A stretch of 59,488 bases of DNA from a virus. Under the pieces are notes generated by a model that did not search any database, had not been told where the DNA came from, and worked only from the letters and a program-made list of their open reading frames with translations. A program made the position numbers and the translations under genes. Location of the stretch: IMG/VR virus record IMGVR_UViG_3300032296_001520, positions 1-59,488 of that record; one strand, written 5' to 3'. This document shows, one piece after another, positions 35,623 through 45,554 of this stretch; the first letter of the stretch is position 1; every line of letters begins with the position of its first letter.

Positions 35623-36239
35623 GCCTGATTGAACTGCAAAAGAAAATCGGAGTAACGGCAGATGGTGCGTTTGGGCCGGGAACACTCAAGGCGGCGGCGG
35701 CCTATTACAAACTATCGCCCAACCGGGCTGCGCATTTCTTTGCTCAAACAGCGCACGAAAGCGGCAACTTCAAGACGTTCAAAGAAAACCTGAACTACGG
35801 CTGGAAGGGGTTGCGGACGATCTTCGGTAAGTATTTCCCGACTGAAGGCATGGCTAAAAATTATGAGCGTCAGCCAGAGCGGATTGCTAACCGCGTCTAT
35901 GCCAACCGCATGGGCAACGGTGATGAGGCGTCTGGGGATGGCTGGAAGTTCCGTGGACGTGGATCGTTGCAACTCACCGGAAAATCTAACTACCAAGCCT
36001 TTGCCGACTATATCGGTCGCCCAGACGTGATGAAGAACCCTGATCTGGTTGCGACGGAACTCTGTTTTGAAAGCGCCTTATGGTTCTTTGACACGAACAG
36101 GTTGTGGTCGATCTGCGATAAGGGCGTGAACGACGCTGCGATCCATGAACTAAGCTCCCGGATTAATGGCAGCAAGAACCCGCACGGCCTCGATGACCGC
36201 CGCATGAAAACCAAGAGATTCGCGTCATGGCTCTCCTGA
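35619..36239 (+). CDS. Endolysin, GH19 chitinase-like, 206 aa
   Basis: The N-terminal LQKKIGVTADGAFGPGTLKA resembles a short peptidoglycan-binding motif. The rest is a GH19-type muramidase/chitinase domain: AHFFAQTAHESGNFKTFKEN (catalytic Glu in HES), YANRMGNGDEASGDGWKFRG, RGSLQLTGKSNYQAF. It cuts cell wall glycan during lysis. Coupled to the holin-like gene by ATGA, as in lysis cassettes. Confidence 0.88.
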   Translation: MSLIELQKKIGVTADGAFGPGTLKAAAAYYKLSPNRAAHFFAQTAHESGNFKTFKENLNYGWKGLRTIFGKYFPTEGMAKNYERQPERIANRVYANRMGNGDEASGDGWKFRGRGSLQLTGKSNYQAFADYIGRPDVMKNPDLVATELCFESALWFFDTNRLWSICDKGVNDAAIHELSSRINGSKNPHGLDDRRMKTKRFASWLS

Positions 36240-36254
36240 AAGGATGCTTCGAAA

Positions 36255-36614
36255 ATGCTACCGTTTAATCCGATCATGGGCTATGTGGCGGTGGGCGCGC
36301 TTGTTGTTGGCGCTGCCGCTGGCTGGACAATTAAAGATTGGCAATGCGATTCCGCCTATTCCAAGGCTCTGGAAAAAGCTGAAAAGCAGCGCCAGCAAAT
36401 GCAAGGAAAGATAGATGAAGCTTCCTTTATTTACCAAGCCGCACGAGATCAAGCCGATGTGGTGGTCGCCGGAGAGCGAGAAACGATCCGCGAGATATAC
36501 AAGACTTTGCCTGCTGTCCCTACTGACTGCACTCCTGATCCTCGTATTGTCGGGCTGCTCGAAAGCGGTATCAATCGCGCCAATGCCGCTGCCTCCAGCG
36601 AATCTGGCAAGTAA
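36255..36614 (+). CDS. Rz: Inner-membrane spanin (Rz-like), 119 aa
   Basis: One N-terminal transmembrane helix (IMGYVAVGALVVGAAAGWTI), then a long periplasmic coiled coil (KALEKAEKQRQQMQGKIDEA), and a Rz1 ORF embedded in another frame. Rz proteins link inner and outer membranes in the last step of lysis. AAAGGA upstream. Confidence 0.8.
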   Translation: MLPFNPIMGYVAVGALVVGAAAGWTIKDWQCDSAYSKALEKAEKQRQQMQGKIDEASFIYQAARDQADVVVAGERETIREIYKTLPAVPTDCTPDPRIVGLLESGINRANAAASSESGK

Positions 36615-36762
36615 CTGCCCGCCCCTCCCTGCACCACCTGCCGTACTAACTGATCCTGATCGGGCTATTTGGGAGGTGGATATAATTGCCAAGTATGGCG
36701 ATTGCGCCCTTCGCCATAGGCTGACAGTTGAAGCTTGGAGGCAGGCGGTCAAGTCCAAGTGA
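36415..36762 (+). CDS. Rz1: Outer-membrane spanin lipoprotein (Rz1-like), 115 aa
   Basis: Overlaps the Rz gene in another frame, starting MKLPLFTKPHEIKP after AAGGAAAG. A lipobox LVLSGC at residues about 43-48 marks lipid attachment at Cys, followed by a Pro-rich mature part (PMPLPPANLASNCPPLPAPP). Longer N-terminus than usual before the signal peptide, so a start at 36457 is possible. Confidence 0.8.
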   Translation: MKLPLFTKPHEIKPMWWSPESEKRSARYTRLCLLSLLTALLILVLSGCSKAVSIAPMPLPPANLASNCPPLPAPPAVLTDPDRAIWEVDIIAKYGDCALRHRLTVEAWRQAVKSK

Positions 36763-36812
36763 CATGTAAAGTATATCTATTCAAAACAAAAAAAATGCGA
36801 TAAGGTCGGCTC

Positions 36813-37466
36813 ATGCCAACTGCGATGACGTATAACAGCCTACTCGATGACCTCAGGGCCTACCTTGAGCGCGGGGCGACGTTGGCAACAGACCCCACTG
36901 TTTATGATATGCTTCCGACGCTTATTGGCATGGCCGAGCGCCGACTTGCTCGTGAGCTTAAAATTCAAGGGACGGTTAATGTCGTCACCATGTCACTCAC
37001 TGCTAACCAATCAGTCTATGAAAAGCCTGACCGTTGGCGTGAGACCGTCAGCATGTCTATTGGAACTGGGGTTGGGAACAATACGCGATCTGAGGTTTTC
37101 CCTCGCGCCTATGAATATATTAGAAGCTACTGGCCAAACCCAGACTTAACTGGAACGCCAAGATTTTATGCGGATTATGACTATTCACATTGGTTGATCG
37201 CCCCCACCCCGGCCAGCGAACTGCCAATGGAGATTTTGTATAACGAGCTTCCTCCAATGCTCGATGATGCGAATCAGACAAACTGGTTCACTGAGTACGC
37301 GCCGAACGCGCTGCTTTACGCAACTCTTCTTGAGACGGCTCCGTTCCTTAAAAACGACGAGCGCATTGCAACTTGGGAGGGGTTCTATAATCGTTGCGTC
37401 GCGGCCCTTAACGGTGAGGACATTCGGCAGATTTCTGATCGTGGCATAATTCGCAGGGAAGACTAA
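36813..37466 (+). CDS. SU10-type adaptor protein, 217 aa
   Basis: MPTAMTYNSLLDDLRAYLER, then MLPTLIGMAERRLARELKIQ and, later, LPPMLDDANQTNWFTEYAPN and LLYATLLETAPFLKNDERI. This matches the SU10 adaptor family of podoviral head-tail proteins. Sits after the lysis cassette and before the fibre. AAGGTC site. Confidence 0.8.
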   Translation: MPTAMTYNSLLDDLRAYLERGATLATDPTVYDMLPTLIGMAERRLARELKIQGTVNVVTMSLTANQSVYEKPDRWRETVSMSIGTGVGNNTRSEVFPRAYEYIRSYWPNPDLTGTPRFYADYDYSHWLIAPTPASELPMEILYNELPPMLDDANQTNWFTEYAPNALLYATLLETAPFLKNDERIATWEGFYNRCVAALNGEDIRQISDRGIIRRED

Positions 37467-37467
37467 T

Positions 37468-39579
37468 ATGGCGTTTACAGAAACCTTTGGTGGAACCACC
37501 ATCTATCCATCGTCCGTCAGCTACCGGGCAATCAGCCTGTCTGCGAACGTAACGCTTTCATGGCCTTTGGAAACCGCGACAAACCAGAACATTGTCGCAC
37601 AGATTATGGATGTCACGCCGAGCGGATCTGGCTTCACAATCAGAATGCCCCCCGCGAATGAGGCAGGCCCCGGAGAGACCGCCCTCTTCTTTAACGCTGG
37701 CTCGTTTAACTTCACGGTTGCGGATAATGCTGGCAACACGATTGTCTCCATTGCTCCCGGTCTTGCATATCAGGTGTATCTGCGCACGAATACGACGGTT
37801 GCCGGCCTGTGGCGCACGACGCAGTTTGGTGCAGGAACATCGTCGGCAACGGCTGGCTCTCTGGTGGGCGCTGGCATTAAAGCGATCAACACAACGCTTA
37901 ATCAGTCTATGGCTGTGAGTAGCCTTTCTGTTAACTACACCGCTGGTCCATCTGATCGGTCATCTGCAATTCTATGGACCGGCGGCGCTGGAACAATCAC
38001 TCTTCCGGCGGCATCGACCGTTGGCAATGACTGGTTTTTCCATGTCCGTAACGGCGGGACTGGAGCTATTTCATTGGCGACAACCGGCGGTGAGTTTATC
38101 AACGGCACGACTTCAGCCGCATTCAACCCCGGCGATAGCGCAATTATTGTTTGCGACGGATCAAAGTATTTTACGATTGGGTTCGGTCAAGCCCCTGAGT
38201 TCTTGTTTGATTATGTGTCGATTGACCTTACCGGGCAAGCGTCTCCCTATACTCTAGTTGGCGCAAACCTTAACCGAATCTCGTATCAGTTCAGCGGCGT
38301 ACTCACGACGAATATGGTGGTCATCGTCCCGGCGACAATCCAACAATACTGGGTAGGAAACTCTACAACGGGAGGGTCTTACACCCTGACGGTTAAGACT
38401 GCCGCCGGAACCGGCGTTGCGGTAGCTCGGGATTCTCGCTCCATTCTTTATTGTAATGGCACCGATGTCGTTATCGCTGACACGGGCGGCATTGGACTTC
38501 CGATCCTTGTCTCTCAGGGCGGCACGGGGGCTACGACGCCTTCCGGCGCACGTACCAATCTTGGCGCAACATCTGTTGGTAATGCGGTCTTCATAGCTGT
38601 TGATGATGTTGCGGCTCGCAATGCAATCACTGCGGCTAAGAGCGGCGCGAACAGTGATATTACCAGCCTAACCGGCCTGACAACTCCTTTAAGCGTCGCT
38701 CAGGGTGGCACGGGCGTTACCACGTCAACTGGTAGTGGTAGCGTTGTGCGAGCGACATCACCGACTCTCGTTACTCCGATCCTTGGCGCTGCAAGTGCGA
38801 CCAGTATTGCGATGTCGCTCGGCTCTGCTGCGGCCCCGTCTATCACGTTCACGGGTGATACGAATACGGGCATTTTTTCCCCCGCCGCTGACACCATTGC
38901 ATTTACCAAAGGTGGCGTGGAGGCTGCGCGCATCGACCCTAGTGGAAACTTCGGGATCGGGACGAGTTCGCCGGGCTACCGCCTCGACATCGCATCCGCT
39001 GACACAACTGCGGGCCTTGGATACGCCATGCGTATTCGTGGAAATTTGACCGCTGCTGCTGGGACGATTCAGTTTACTGACAGCACCTCTTCCGCGCAAT
39101 GGGGCTTTTTGGCTGTAACGTCCACAACTGTAACACTGGAATGTTCAAGCGCGGGGTCTATAATTTTTCGCACTAATGCCGTCGAGCGCGCTCGCATCGG
39201 TAGCACGGGGATTATGCATGTTAACACGACCGCAACTCCATCAGCTGGAACACCAAGGTTGGTTGTTAATGGCGGAATCTCCGGTGTGGGGACGGTCACA
39301 ATTAACAGCAGCACGGCCACGACGATTGCTGAGGGGTCAGGGCTGCTTTTGCTTATTCGCAATAACACCTATGGTGGAACGGCGGTGGTTCAATACGAAA
39401 ACACCGCAACGCCAATCATCATTGCCACTTCAGGCGGCACAACATTTCAAACGGGAACGCCATCTGGTGGCTCCCAAATCCAATTGACCAATCGGTCTGG
39501 AAACCTTGGTGTCGCCGCGCTGGCATCTGGTGACCGGAACAATAGCGTATTAAGTGTTACTATTCTGCAGACTTTCTAA
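37468..39579 (+). CDS. Tail fibre or spike protein, 703 aa
   Basis: Beta-rich, with fibre motifs: VSQGGTGATTPSGARTNLGA (residues about 351-370), VAQGGTGVTTSTGSGSVVRA, and a C-terminal ARIDPSGNFGIGTSSPGYRL and RARIGSTGIMHV region typical of receptor-binding fibres. Long beta repeats before this suggest trimeric fibre. Likely decides host attachment. No intramolecular chaperone domain is seen at the end. Confidence 0.8.
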   Translation: MAFTETFGGTTIYPSSVSYRAISLSANVTLSWPLETATNQNIVAQIMDVTPSGSGFTIRMPPANEAGPGETALFFNAGSFNFTVADNAGNTIVSIAPGLAYQVYLRTNTTVAGLWRTTQFGAGTSSATAGSLVGAGIKAINTTLNQSMAVSSLSVNYTAGPSDRSSAILWTGGAGTITLPAASTVGNDWFFHVRNGGTGAISLATTGGEFINGTTSAAFNPGDSAIIVCDGSKYFTIGFGQAPEFLFDYVSIDLTGQASPYTLVGANLNRISYQFSGVLTTNMVVIVPATIQQYWVGNSTTGGSYTLTVKTAAGTGVAVARDSRSILYCNGTDVVIADTGGIGLPILVSQGGTGATTPSGARTNLGATSVGNAVFIAVDDVAARNAITAAKSGANSDITSLTGLTTPLSVAQGGTGVTTSTGSGSVVRATSPTLVTPILGAASATSIAMSLGSAAAPSITFTGDTNTGIFSPAADTIAFTKGGVEAARIDPSGNFGIGTSSPGYRLDIASADTTAGLGYAMRIRGNLTAAAGTIQFTDSTSSAQWGFLAVTSTTVTLECSSAGSIIFRTNAVERARIGSTGIMHVNTTATPSAGTPRLVVNGGISGVGTVTINSSTATTIAEGSGLLLLIRNNTYGGTAVVQYENTATPIIIATSGGTTFQTGTPSGGSQIQLTNRSGNLGVAALASGDRNNSVLSVTILQTF

Positions 39580-39591
39580 TAGGGGCAATAA

Positions 39592-39924
39592 ATGGCAATC
39601 ACGTACGCATGGGACATCGCCCAAATGGAAGTTTATCCAACGCAAGCCGGGCGGACGAATGTTGTCTTTAACATCCATTGGAAGTTAAGGGGTGTTAGCG
39701 GCATAGCGTCTGGGAGCGCCTATGGTATGCAAGAGATTGCCTTGAATTTGGGCCTGCCGCATATTCCATATACGTCCATTACAAAAGCTCAGGCCTTGGG
39801 CTGGATTCACGCCGCTATGGGTTCGGCTCAGGTCGCGGCCCACGAGGCGAATGTGGCAAAACAGATTGCCGATAAACTTAACCCGCCCGTCGTCACGCCA
39901 GCCCTTCCGTGGGCTGCTAGCTAA
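39592..39924 (+). CDS. DUF7936-like small protein, 110 aa
   Basis: MAITYAWDIAQMEVYPTQAG, FNIHWKLRG, and C-terminal helix QIADKLNPPVVTPALPW. The YAWDI...VFxIHW pattern belongs to a small phage family (DUF7936 by memory) that usually follows fibre genes and may be a fibre chaperone or attachment part. GGGGC site. Confidence 0.7.
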   Translation: MAITYAWDIAQMEVYPTQAGRTNVVFNIHWKLRGVSGIASGSAYGMQEIALNLGLPHIPYTSITKAQALGWIHAAMGSAQVAAHEANVAKQIADKLNPPVVTPALPWAAS

Positions 39925-39935
39925 GGCGAACGTGA

Positions 39936-41543
39936 ATGTTGCAGCCTGTCATCATAAAATCGAAACCCGGCATTAAGCGTGACGGAACGAAGCTCGAAGG
40001 TGATTATTACGTTGACGGGCAGTGGGTTCGTTTTCAGCGCGGACTGCCTCGTAAGATCGGCGGGTATCGTCAGGTAAGCAATTACATGAACGGAATCGTC
40101 CGGCAAATCCACACACAGGCTCTGAACAACTTTGTTTACACCCACGTTGGCAGCGAGAATGGCGTCCAGCAATTTACGATTGACACCACTGGCAATACGA
40201 GCGCTCCAATAGATCGCAGCCCAATTGGGTATGTCGCGAACGGAAACTTCAATTGGATGCTTGATGCCATGAATGATGGGGCTGGCGGCGGAAGCGTGGT
40301 AATCGCTCACGCCGCAGAGACACTTCTCGACATTTCTAACGGCACAGACTATCCGGCATATATTGGAAATATATATGGATCTGCTCCACTAACTGAGATC
40401 CCAACGACTGGGGTTTCTGGTGGCGTCGTCGTCCTCCATCCGTATCTGTTTATGTATTCCAGCAACGGATTTATTAAGTGGTCGGACGCGAATGATCCAA
40501 CGAACTTCACGACGGGCGATGCGGGTGATGCGTTCATTGCCTCCTCGAAGATCGTCAAGGGCCTCCCGCTTCGTGGCGGTGGTCAGAACCCGGCAGGGCT
40601 GTTCTGGGCGCTAGACAGCGTGATCCGCGCTTATTATACTGGCGGGGACGACGTATTTAAGTTTGACACGATCACATCGGCAAGCTCGGTTCTGGCGGCA
40701 AATGGGATCATCGAATTCGACGGTATTTATTATTGGGCCGGGATTGACCGCTTCCTGATGTATAACGGCGTCGTCCGTGAAGTTCCGAACGACCTGAACA
40801 TTAACTTCTTCTACGACAATTTGAACTTCGCCTATGCCAACAAAGTGTTTGCCTACAAGGTTCCGCGCTTTGGCGAGATCTGGTGGTGCTTCCCGAAGGG
40901 TGAAAGCACCGAGCCAAATCATGCGGTTATCTACAACGTCCGGGAAGGTACGTGGTATGACACAGCCCTTCCTAACTATGGTCGATCAGCGGGGGTTTAC
41001 GCTCAGGTTTTCCAGTCCCCATTTCTTGCCGGGGTTGAGCCTATTGTTCCCGGCGAGGGAGAGTTGCGCATCACTGAGGCAAGCGATAGCCGCATCACAG
41101 AAGTCGATAGTGATTTCCGCATTACGGACACGGGGTTTACGCGCTATAAGATTTGGCGTCATGAGACTGGCGTAGACCAGGTTGATGGGGCAACGATCAA
41201 TGCAATTCAAAGTTACTTTGAAACTGGCGACATAACGCTAATGACATCCGATCCGCCACGATCTCGCGCGATCCACGTCAGTATGATTGAGCCAGATTTC
41301 GTGCAGTCCGGTGACATGACGGTTCAAATCACAGGGCGTATCAATGCTCGTTCGCCGGAGGTGAGGGGCCCTATCATGACGTTCCCAGATCAGCCTACAA
41401 CGCCAGAGAAGGAGCAAGTGTTCTTTAAGGAGCAGCGGAGAGAGATGCGCTTTAGATTTGAGAGCAACACGATTGGCGGGGATTACCAGATGGGGCAGGT
41501 TATAGGCCACATTCAACCGGCTGATGGAAGGTATCAGAGTTAA
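39936..41543 (+). CDS. P22 gp10-like packaged DNA stabilisation protein, 535 aa
   Basis: N-terminal PGIKRDGTKLEGDYYVDGQW and VRFQRGLPRKIGGYR, then WSDANDPTNFTTGDAGDAF, EFDGIYYWAGIDRFLMYNGV, EIWWCFPKGESTEPNHAVIY. This is the beta-propeller-like gp10 type that plugs the tail after packaging. With the gp4-like protein it supports a P22-type tail machine. AAGGCG site upstream. Confidence 0.8.
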   Translation: MLQPVIIKSKPGIKRDGTKLEGDYYVDGQWVRFQRGLPRKIGGYRQVSNYMNGIVRQIHTQALNNFVYTHVGSENGVQQFTIDTTGNTSAPIDRSPIGYVANGNFNWMLDAMNDGAGGGSVVIAHAAETLLDISNGTDYPAYIGNIYGSAPLTEIPTTGVSGGVVVLHPYLFMYSSNGFIKWSDANDPTNFTTGDAGDAFIASSKIVKGLPLRGGGQNPAGLFWALDSVIRAYYTGGDDVFKFDTITSASSVLAANGIIEFDGIYYWAGIDRFLMYNGVVREVPNDLNINFFYDNLNFAYANKVFAYKVPRFGEIWWCFPKGESTEPNHAVIYNVREGTWYDTALPNYGRSAGVYAQVFQSPFLAGVEPIVPGEGELRITEASDSRITEVDSDFRITDTGFTRYKIWRHETGVDQVDGATINAIQSYFETGDITLMTSDPPRSRAIHVSMIEPDFVQSGDMTVQITGRINARSPEVRGPIMTFPDQPTTPEKEQVFFKEQRREMRFRFESNTIGGDYQMGQVIGHIQPADGRYQS

Positions 41544-41544
41544 A

Positions 41545-41796
41545 ATGATCGGCGTTGATCCTCGCGGCATTGATCGGTTCATCGACTGGGCTGATTATAT
41601 GTACACTGAGATTCAGGAGTTTGGCGTCGTTTCGCAGATGATGCCCGGTGCCAACTGGCAGGACTGGGCGGCTGGATTGTTGGCCATAAATAAGATAGCT
41701 GAAATCGGCGCTCCTAATCCATATCAGTTTGATGACTGGAAAATCTGGGCAATGCGGTTTATACAGATGCTGAATAGCAGTGATGGTGGCTCCTGA
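41545..41796 (+). CDS. Hypothetical protein, 83 aa
   Basis: Starts MIGVDPRGIDRFIDWADYMY just after the gp10-like stop; an in-frame ATG at 41524 has no ribosome site. Trp- and Tyr-rich (WQDWAAGLLAINKIAEIG). Stop overlaps the next start by TGATG. Probably virion-associated by position. Confidence 0.65.
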   Translation: MIGVDPRGIDRFIDWADYMYTEIQEFGVVSQMMPGANWQDWAAGLLAINKIAEIGAPNPYQFDDWKIWAMRFIQMLNSSDGGS

Positions 41797-43484
41797 TGGC
41801 AATAGATATTGAAGCACTTCGTAATCTGGGAATGTCCGATGAAGAGATCGCGCAGATTGCCAACTTTAGTCCGTCACAGCTTAACATGGGCATTTTAGCC
41901 CCTAATGTTGGCGGTTATGGCGGTGAATACAGGACATTTGACGCGCCTCTTTCCAACAAAGGCAATCCAACTTCTAAGATGGGCAATAACCAGATTTTTA
42001 TTGCTCCGCAGACACAGGTTCGCTTGGTAAATAGAGCGACTGGCGAAGTTGTAGTGCAAGGCGTGGGTTATGACGCGGCGCAACAGGCGATTGACGCGGC
42101 CAAGGCGCTAACGGCAAGCGGTGGCAATAAGGCAAATTGGCAAATTCAGACAGCCGCTCCGGGTGAGGGGGCGTTCTCCGTTGCCGCAAACGAAAAAAGA
42201 AACAAGAGTGTTCTTGGCAAGATTGCTGATATTGCCCTTCCCGTTGTTGGAGGCCTTTTAGGGGGGCCATTAGGTGCTGCCGCCGGGTCCACTGCGTCCA
42301 GCGCTGCACAGGGCCGTGGTTTAGGGGCAACACTTCTCCGCGCTGGCATCGCTGGCGGCACAGCCGCGCTAATGCCCGGTGGTCCGTCGCCATCCGGTGC
42401 GGCAACGCAAACAATCGGGCAGACTACTGGCCAAGCGGCAACGCAAGCGGCTAGCCAAGCGGCTACACAGGCGGCAACGCAAGCGGCGGACGATATTGTC
42501 GTAAATGCAATCATGTCGTCCCTTTTAAACCAAGCCGCTGGCGGGGCTGTTGGTGGCCTTGCGTCATCAATCGTTCCCTCATTTTTTGACAGCGCGCAAC
42601 TATCCAACACCGCTCCGACGCAAACGCAATCGGCTCCAGCTTCCGCCGCATCACCCGCAACGGCATTTCCAGACGAAATTATTGTGAAAGCCAAAGACGC
42701 CGCCCCGATAACTTTTGGCGATGTGTCCCCCTTGTTATTGCCGGGCGTTGGTGCTGCATTAGGCTCATCCATCGCGTCAACTGCAACTCCTGATTTGGCA
42801 CAGGTAACTCCTGAAGATAAGAGTTTGCTTGATCGCATCGCATCAAACATGGGAGCATCTGAGTATCTGACAGCTGCTTCGCTCTTGGGTGGCGCGGTCG
42901 CTGGTGGAGGGGGCGGGGGCGGCGCTCGCCGGCCTGACACGAGTGGTATAAACTTTACGAAAACCACGCTGAGGCCGACCGTCTCGGCTGTTGGGATTGG
43001 CGGAAATTATCCTTACACGCCGACAACCTATGGCCGTTCGGGCGGGGATCAGGAGGCTGAGTATTTGTTCTTCACGAAAGACCCGTTGACCGCAAAGGAG
43101 TCGAGCCAGACCGGAGAGCCTGCTTCAATGGTAAATCCTGCCAGCATTCCCGTTAAAAAAGAAGGCGGTGAAATCCACGAAGATATGGTAAAGCATCTCG
43201 TGGAGTATCAAAAAGGTAGCGGTCATCGCGGCCCCGGCAAGGTCACAGGGATTGGCAGCGGTCAGGAAGATCTTATCCCTGCTTGGCTCTCGGACGGTGA
43301 ATATGTCTGGAGCGCGCAGGATGTTGCCGATCTTGGGGATGGCTCGACTGATGAGGGCGTGCGGCGTCTTGACAAAATGCGCCAAATGGTGCGTCAACAG
43401 GCTGGACGTAAGGAAGTTAAAAAGATTGCAAAACCCCAAAAGGGGATAGATACAATACTCAAAGCCGTTGGAGGGCTGGTGTAA
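41796..43484 (+). CDS. Internal virion protein A, 562 aa
   Basis: Gly/Ala-rich membrane-active-looking regions (VVGGLLGGPLGAAAGSTAS, residues about 150-170), AATQAASQAATQAATQAA repeats, and a conserved C-terminal GPGKVTGIGSGQEDLIPAWL SDGEYVWSA-type segment common to ejection proteins of podoviruses. First of five large genes that replace a tape measure; these proteins are likely released with DNA. Function inferred. Confidence 0.7.
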   Translation: MAIDIEALRNLGMSDEEIAQIANFSPSQLNMGILAPNVGGYGGEYRTFDAPLSNKGNPTSKMGNNQIFIAPQTQVRLVNRATGEVVVQGVGYDAAQQAIDAAKALTASGGNKANWQIQTAAPGEGAFSVAANEKRNKSVLGKIADIALPVVGGLLGGPLGAAAGSTASSAAQGRGLGATLLRAGIAGGTAALMPGGPSPSGAATQTIGQTTGQAATQAASQAATQAATQAADDIVVNAIMSSLLNQAAGGAVGGLASSIVPSFFDSAQLSNTAPTQTQSAPASAASPATAFPDEIIVKAKDAAPITFGDVSPLLLPGVGAALGSSIASTATPDLAQVTPEDKSLLDRIASNMGASEYLTAASLLGGAVAGGGGGGGARRPDTSGINFTKTTLRPTVSAVGIGGNYPYTPTTYGRSGGDQEAEYLFFTKDPLTAKESSQTGEPASMVNPASIPVKKEGGEIHEDMVKHLVEYQKGSGHRGPGKVTGIGSGQEDLIPAWLSDGEYVWSAQDVADLGDGSTDEGVRRLDKMRQMVRQQAGRKEVKKIAKPQKGIDTILKAVGGLV

Positions 43485-44422
43485 TGGCCGTAACAGAAAC
43501 CGTCACAGAGACTAGGCTGCCTCAATGGCTTGTCGATGCTTATACTCAAAGCATTCAAAGGGCGGGCACTGCCACGAGCGCGGACTATCAGCCCTATACT
43601 GCTGGGCCGCGTATTGCCGCTTTTTCTCCGCAGGAGACTCAGGCCTATCGGATGACATCCGAAAACGTCGGGGCGTACAAGCCGTACACAAATGCTGCGG
43701 GCAACTACATTTCAGGGGCGACGAGATCTTTCACAAGCCCCGGCATCGCTTCGCAGTACATGAACCCATACACCCAAAGCGTTGTTGCGGGCATTGGCGA
43801 TGCGGCTGGCCGGAACCTGTACGAGAATCTTTTACCACAGGTGAACCGCACGTTCATTGGCGGCGGCACGTTTGGCGGCAGCCGGAGCGCTGAGTTTACC
43901 GCCCGCGCAGTTCGTGATGCGAATGCTGCGGCTCTGTCGGCTCAGAATGAGGCTCTTCAAAAGGGCTATGAGAGCGGGATGGGTCAGTTTAACACTGAGG
44001 CTAATCGTTATCTCACGGCAGCAGAGCGGGCGGCAGGGCTTGGCCGAGACATTCAGGAGATGGCTGGTACAGATACGGCGGCGCTTGAGGTGGCTGGCGC
44101 TGCGCAGCGCGGCTTAGATCAGAGGTCGCTGGATCTCATGCGCGAGGATTGGGAGGGTCAGCGCGATTACGATTATTTGCAGGCCAAGCGCTTCGGAGAT
44201 ATTGTCGGTACGCCAAGCGCAAGTGGGGCTGGCACGCGATATGAAACCGCTCCGGGGCCAAACAGAACGGCGTCTACAATCGGCGCAATCGCCACTGGCA
44301 TTGGGGCTCTTGGAAGTCTATTCGGCAGGAAGAGGAAGGAAGGCGGCCCGATCACCGCTGATGGCAAGCGCAATATCAAGCATCCGATGCACGGGCTTGG
44401 TTGGTTAAAGGATGTTAAGTAA
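43484..44422 (+). CDS. Internal virion protein B, 312 aa
   Basis: MAVTETVTETRLPQWLVDAY start; TAATG coupling. Contains YMNPYTQSVVAGIGDAAGRN and GGTFGGSRSAEFTARAVRDA, known from podovirus ejection or internal proteins. C-terminal TIGAIATGIGALGSLFGRKR is a short hydrophobic helix with a basic end. Role inferred from order. Confidence 0.7.
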   Translation: MAVTETVTETRLPQWLVDAYTQSIQRAGTATSADYQPYTAGPRIAAFSPQETQAYRMTSENVGAYKPYTNAAGNYISGATRSFTSPGIASQYMNPYTQSVVAGIGDAAGRNLYENLLPQVNRTFIGGGTFGGSRSAEFTARAVRDANAAALSAQNEALQKGYESGMGQFNTEANRYLTAAERAAGLGRDIQEMAGTDTAALEVAGAAQRGLDQRSLDLMREDWEGQRDYDYLQAKRFGDIVGTPSASGAGTRYETAPGPNRTASTIGAIATGIGALGSLFGRKRKEGGPITADGKRNIKHPMHGLGWLKDVK

Positions 44423-45543
44423 TGGCCTTTATATCTGAAGAAGATCGCAGGCGCGCCCTCGCCCTTATGGCTCAGCAGCAGGGCTTAAGCGGAATCTTCA
44501 TGCGCCCACCCCCTCCAGTTCAAGCGACGCCATCCACGCCCCTTCCGGGGATTCCTCTGGATAGCCCTGTGGTGGCTCCTCAGATGTCTCAGTATGACGA
44601 GTTCGCACCCGCCCGTATGTTAATGCAGAGGGCTCCTCAGCGGTTTGCCCCAACTGGGGTTAAGGGTATCGACGATGAATTGACACGTCGCTCTGAAAGT
44701 CAGCGGACTGGCGCTGAGAACTTCATGGGCATCATTGAGGGCGCTCAGGCCGACCCTCGTGTGATGGCCATTCTTCAGGCTCAGCGCGAGCGCTCTCAAA
44801 GAGAAATGGCTGAACTTGATAAAGATAAGAAGCGGTCTGGATGGGATGCTCTGGCACGCGCCGGCATTGCAATGGCAAAGAGCAATAGCCCGTATTTTGT
44901 GCAAGCTCTGGCGTCTGGCATGGAGGCCGGCCTTGAAGGGCTTGATGAAGCCAAACTGAAGCGCGACGAGAAGCGCTCACGACTTCAGGCGGCTGAGGAA
45001 AATACGATCCTCGCCGAGATTAAGGCGAAGCAAGAAGCGCAGGATCGTTCTGTCAGCATTTACAACGCGGCTATTGCTGCTGGCAAGACCGAGAGCCAAG
45101 CCCGCGATGAAGCTATTAAGAGTGCGGTCGCGGTGAATACACTGCCTCAGCAGCTTCGCTTGGCCGATCTTGAAGTTGAGACTGCTGAAGCCACTCTCGC
45201 GAATAAAAAGGCTGATACCTTCCGTACGCTGAATCCTGTTCGCAGTGGTGGCGGCGGTGGCGGCGGTGGTGGCAGTGGTGGCAGAGGTGGCCGGAAGCCT
45301 ATGACTGAAAATCAGCGCCTGACAAAAATTGCGCAGCTTAATAGGGAGCGCCGTGCCGCGATAGTTGATCTTAACACACCGGGCGTATTTGCCAGTCAGA
45401 AAAAGGCTCTTGAGGACGCGATTAGAGCTATCGATACTGAGCTTGAGTCGTTGAATAGGGCCAGTCCGTTACCGGCAAAACCAGCTTCACCAAAGGCTGC
45501 TTTCGTGTATATTCCCGGCAAGGGCCTACAGCCAGTTAAATAA
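44422..45543 (+). CDS. Internal virion protein C, 373 aa
   Basis: N-terminal Pro-rich region, long helices (residues about 95-230, with RERSQREMAELDKDKKRSGW), then a polyglycine linker (nine Gly near residue 275) and a helical C-terminus. TAATG coupling. Similar layout to core proteins with flexible joints. Function inferred. Confidence 0.65.
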   Translation: MAFISEEDRRRALALMAQQQGLSGIFMRPPPPVQATPSTPLPGIPLDSPVVAPQMSQYDEFAPARMLMQRAPQRFAPTGVKGIDDELTRRSESQRTGAENFMGIIEGAQADPRVMAILQAQRERSQREMAELDKDKKRSGWDALARAGIAMAKSNSPYFVQALASGMEAGLEGLDEAKLKRDEKRSRLQAAEENTILAEIKAKQEAQDRSVSIYNAAIAAGKTESQARDEAIKSAVAVNTLPQQLRLADLEVETAEATLANKKADTFRTLNPVRSGGGGGGGGGSGGRGGRKPMTENQRLTKIAQLNRERRAAIVDLNTPGVFASQKKALEDAIRAIDTELESLNRASPLPAKPASPKAAFVYIPGKGLQPVK

Positions 45544-45554
45544 AGGGGTCGTCG

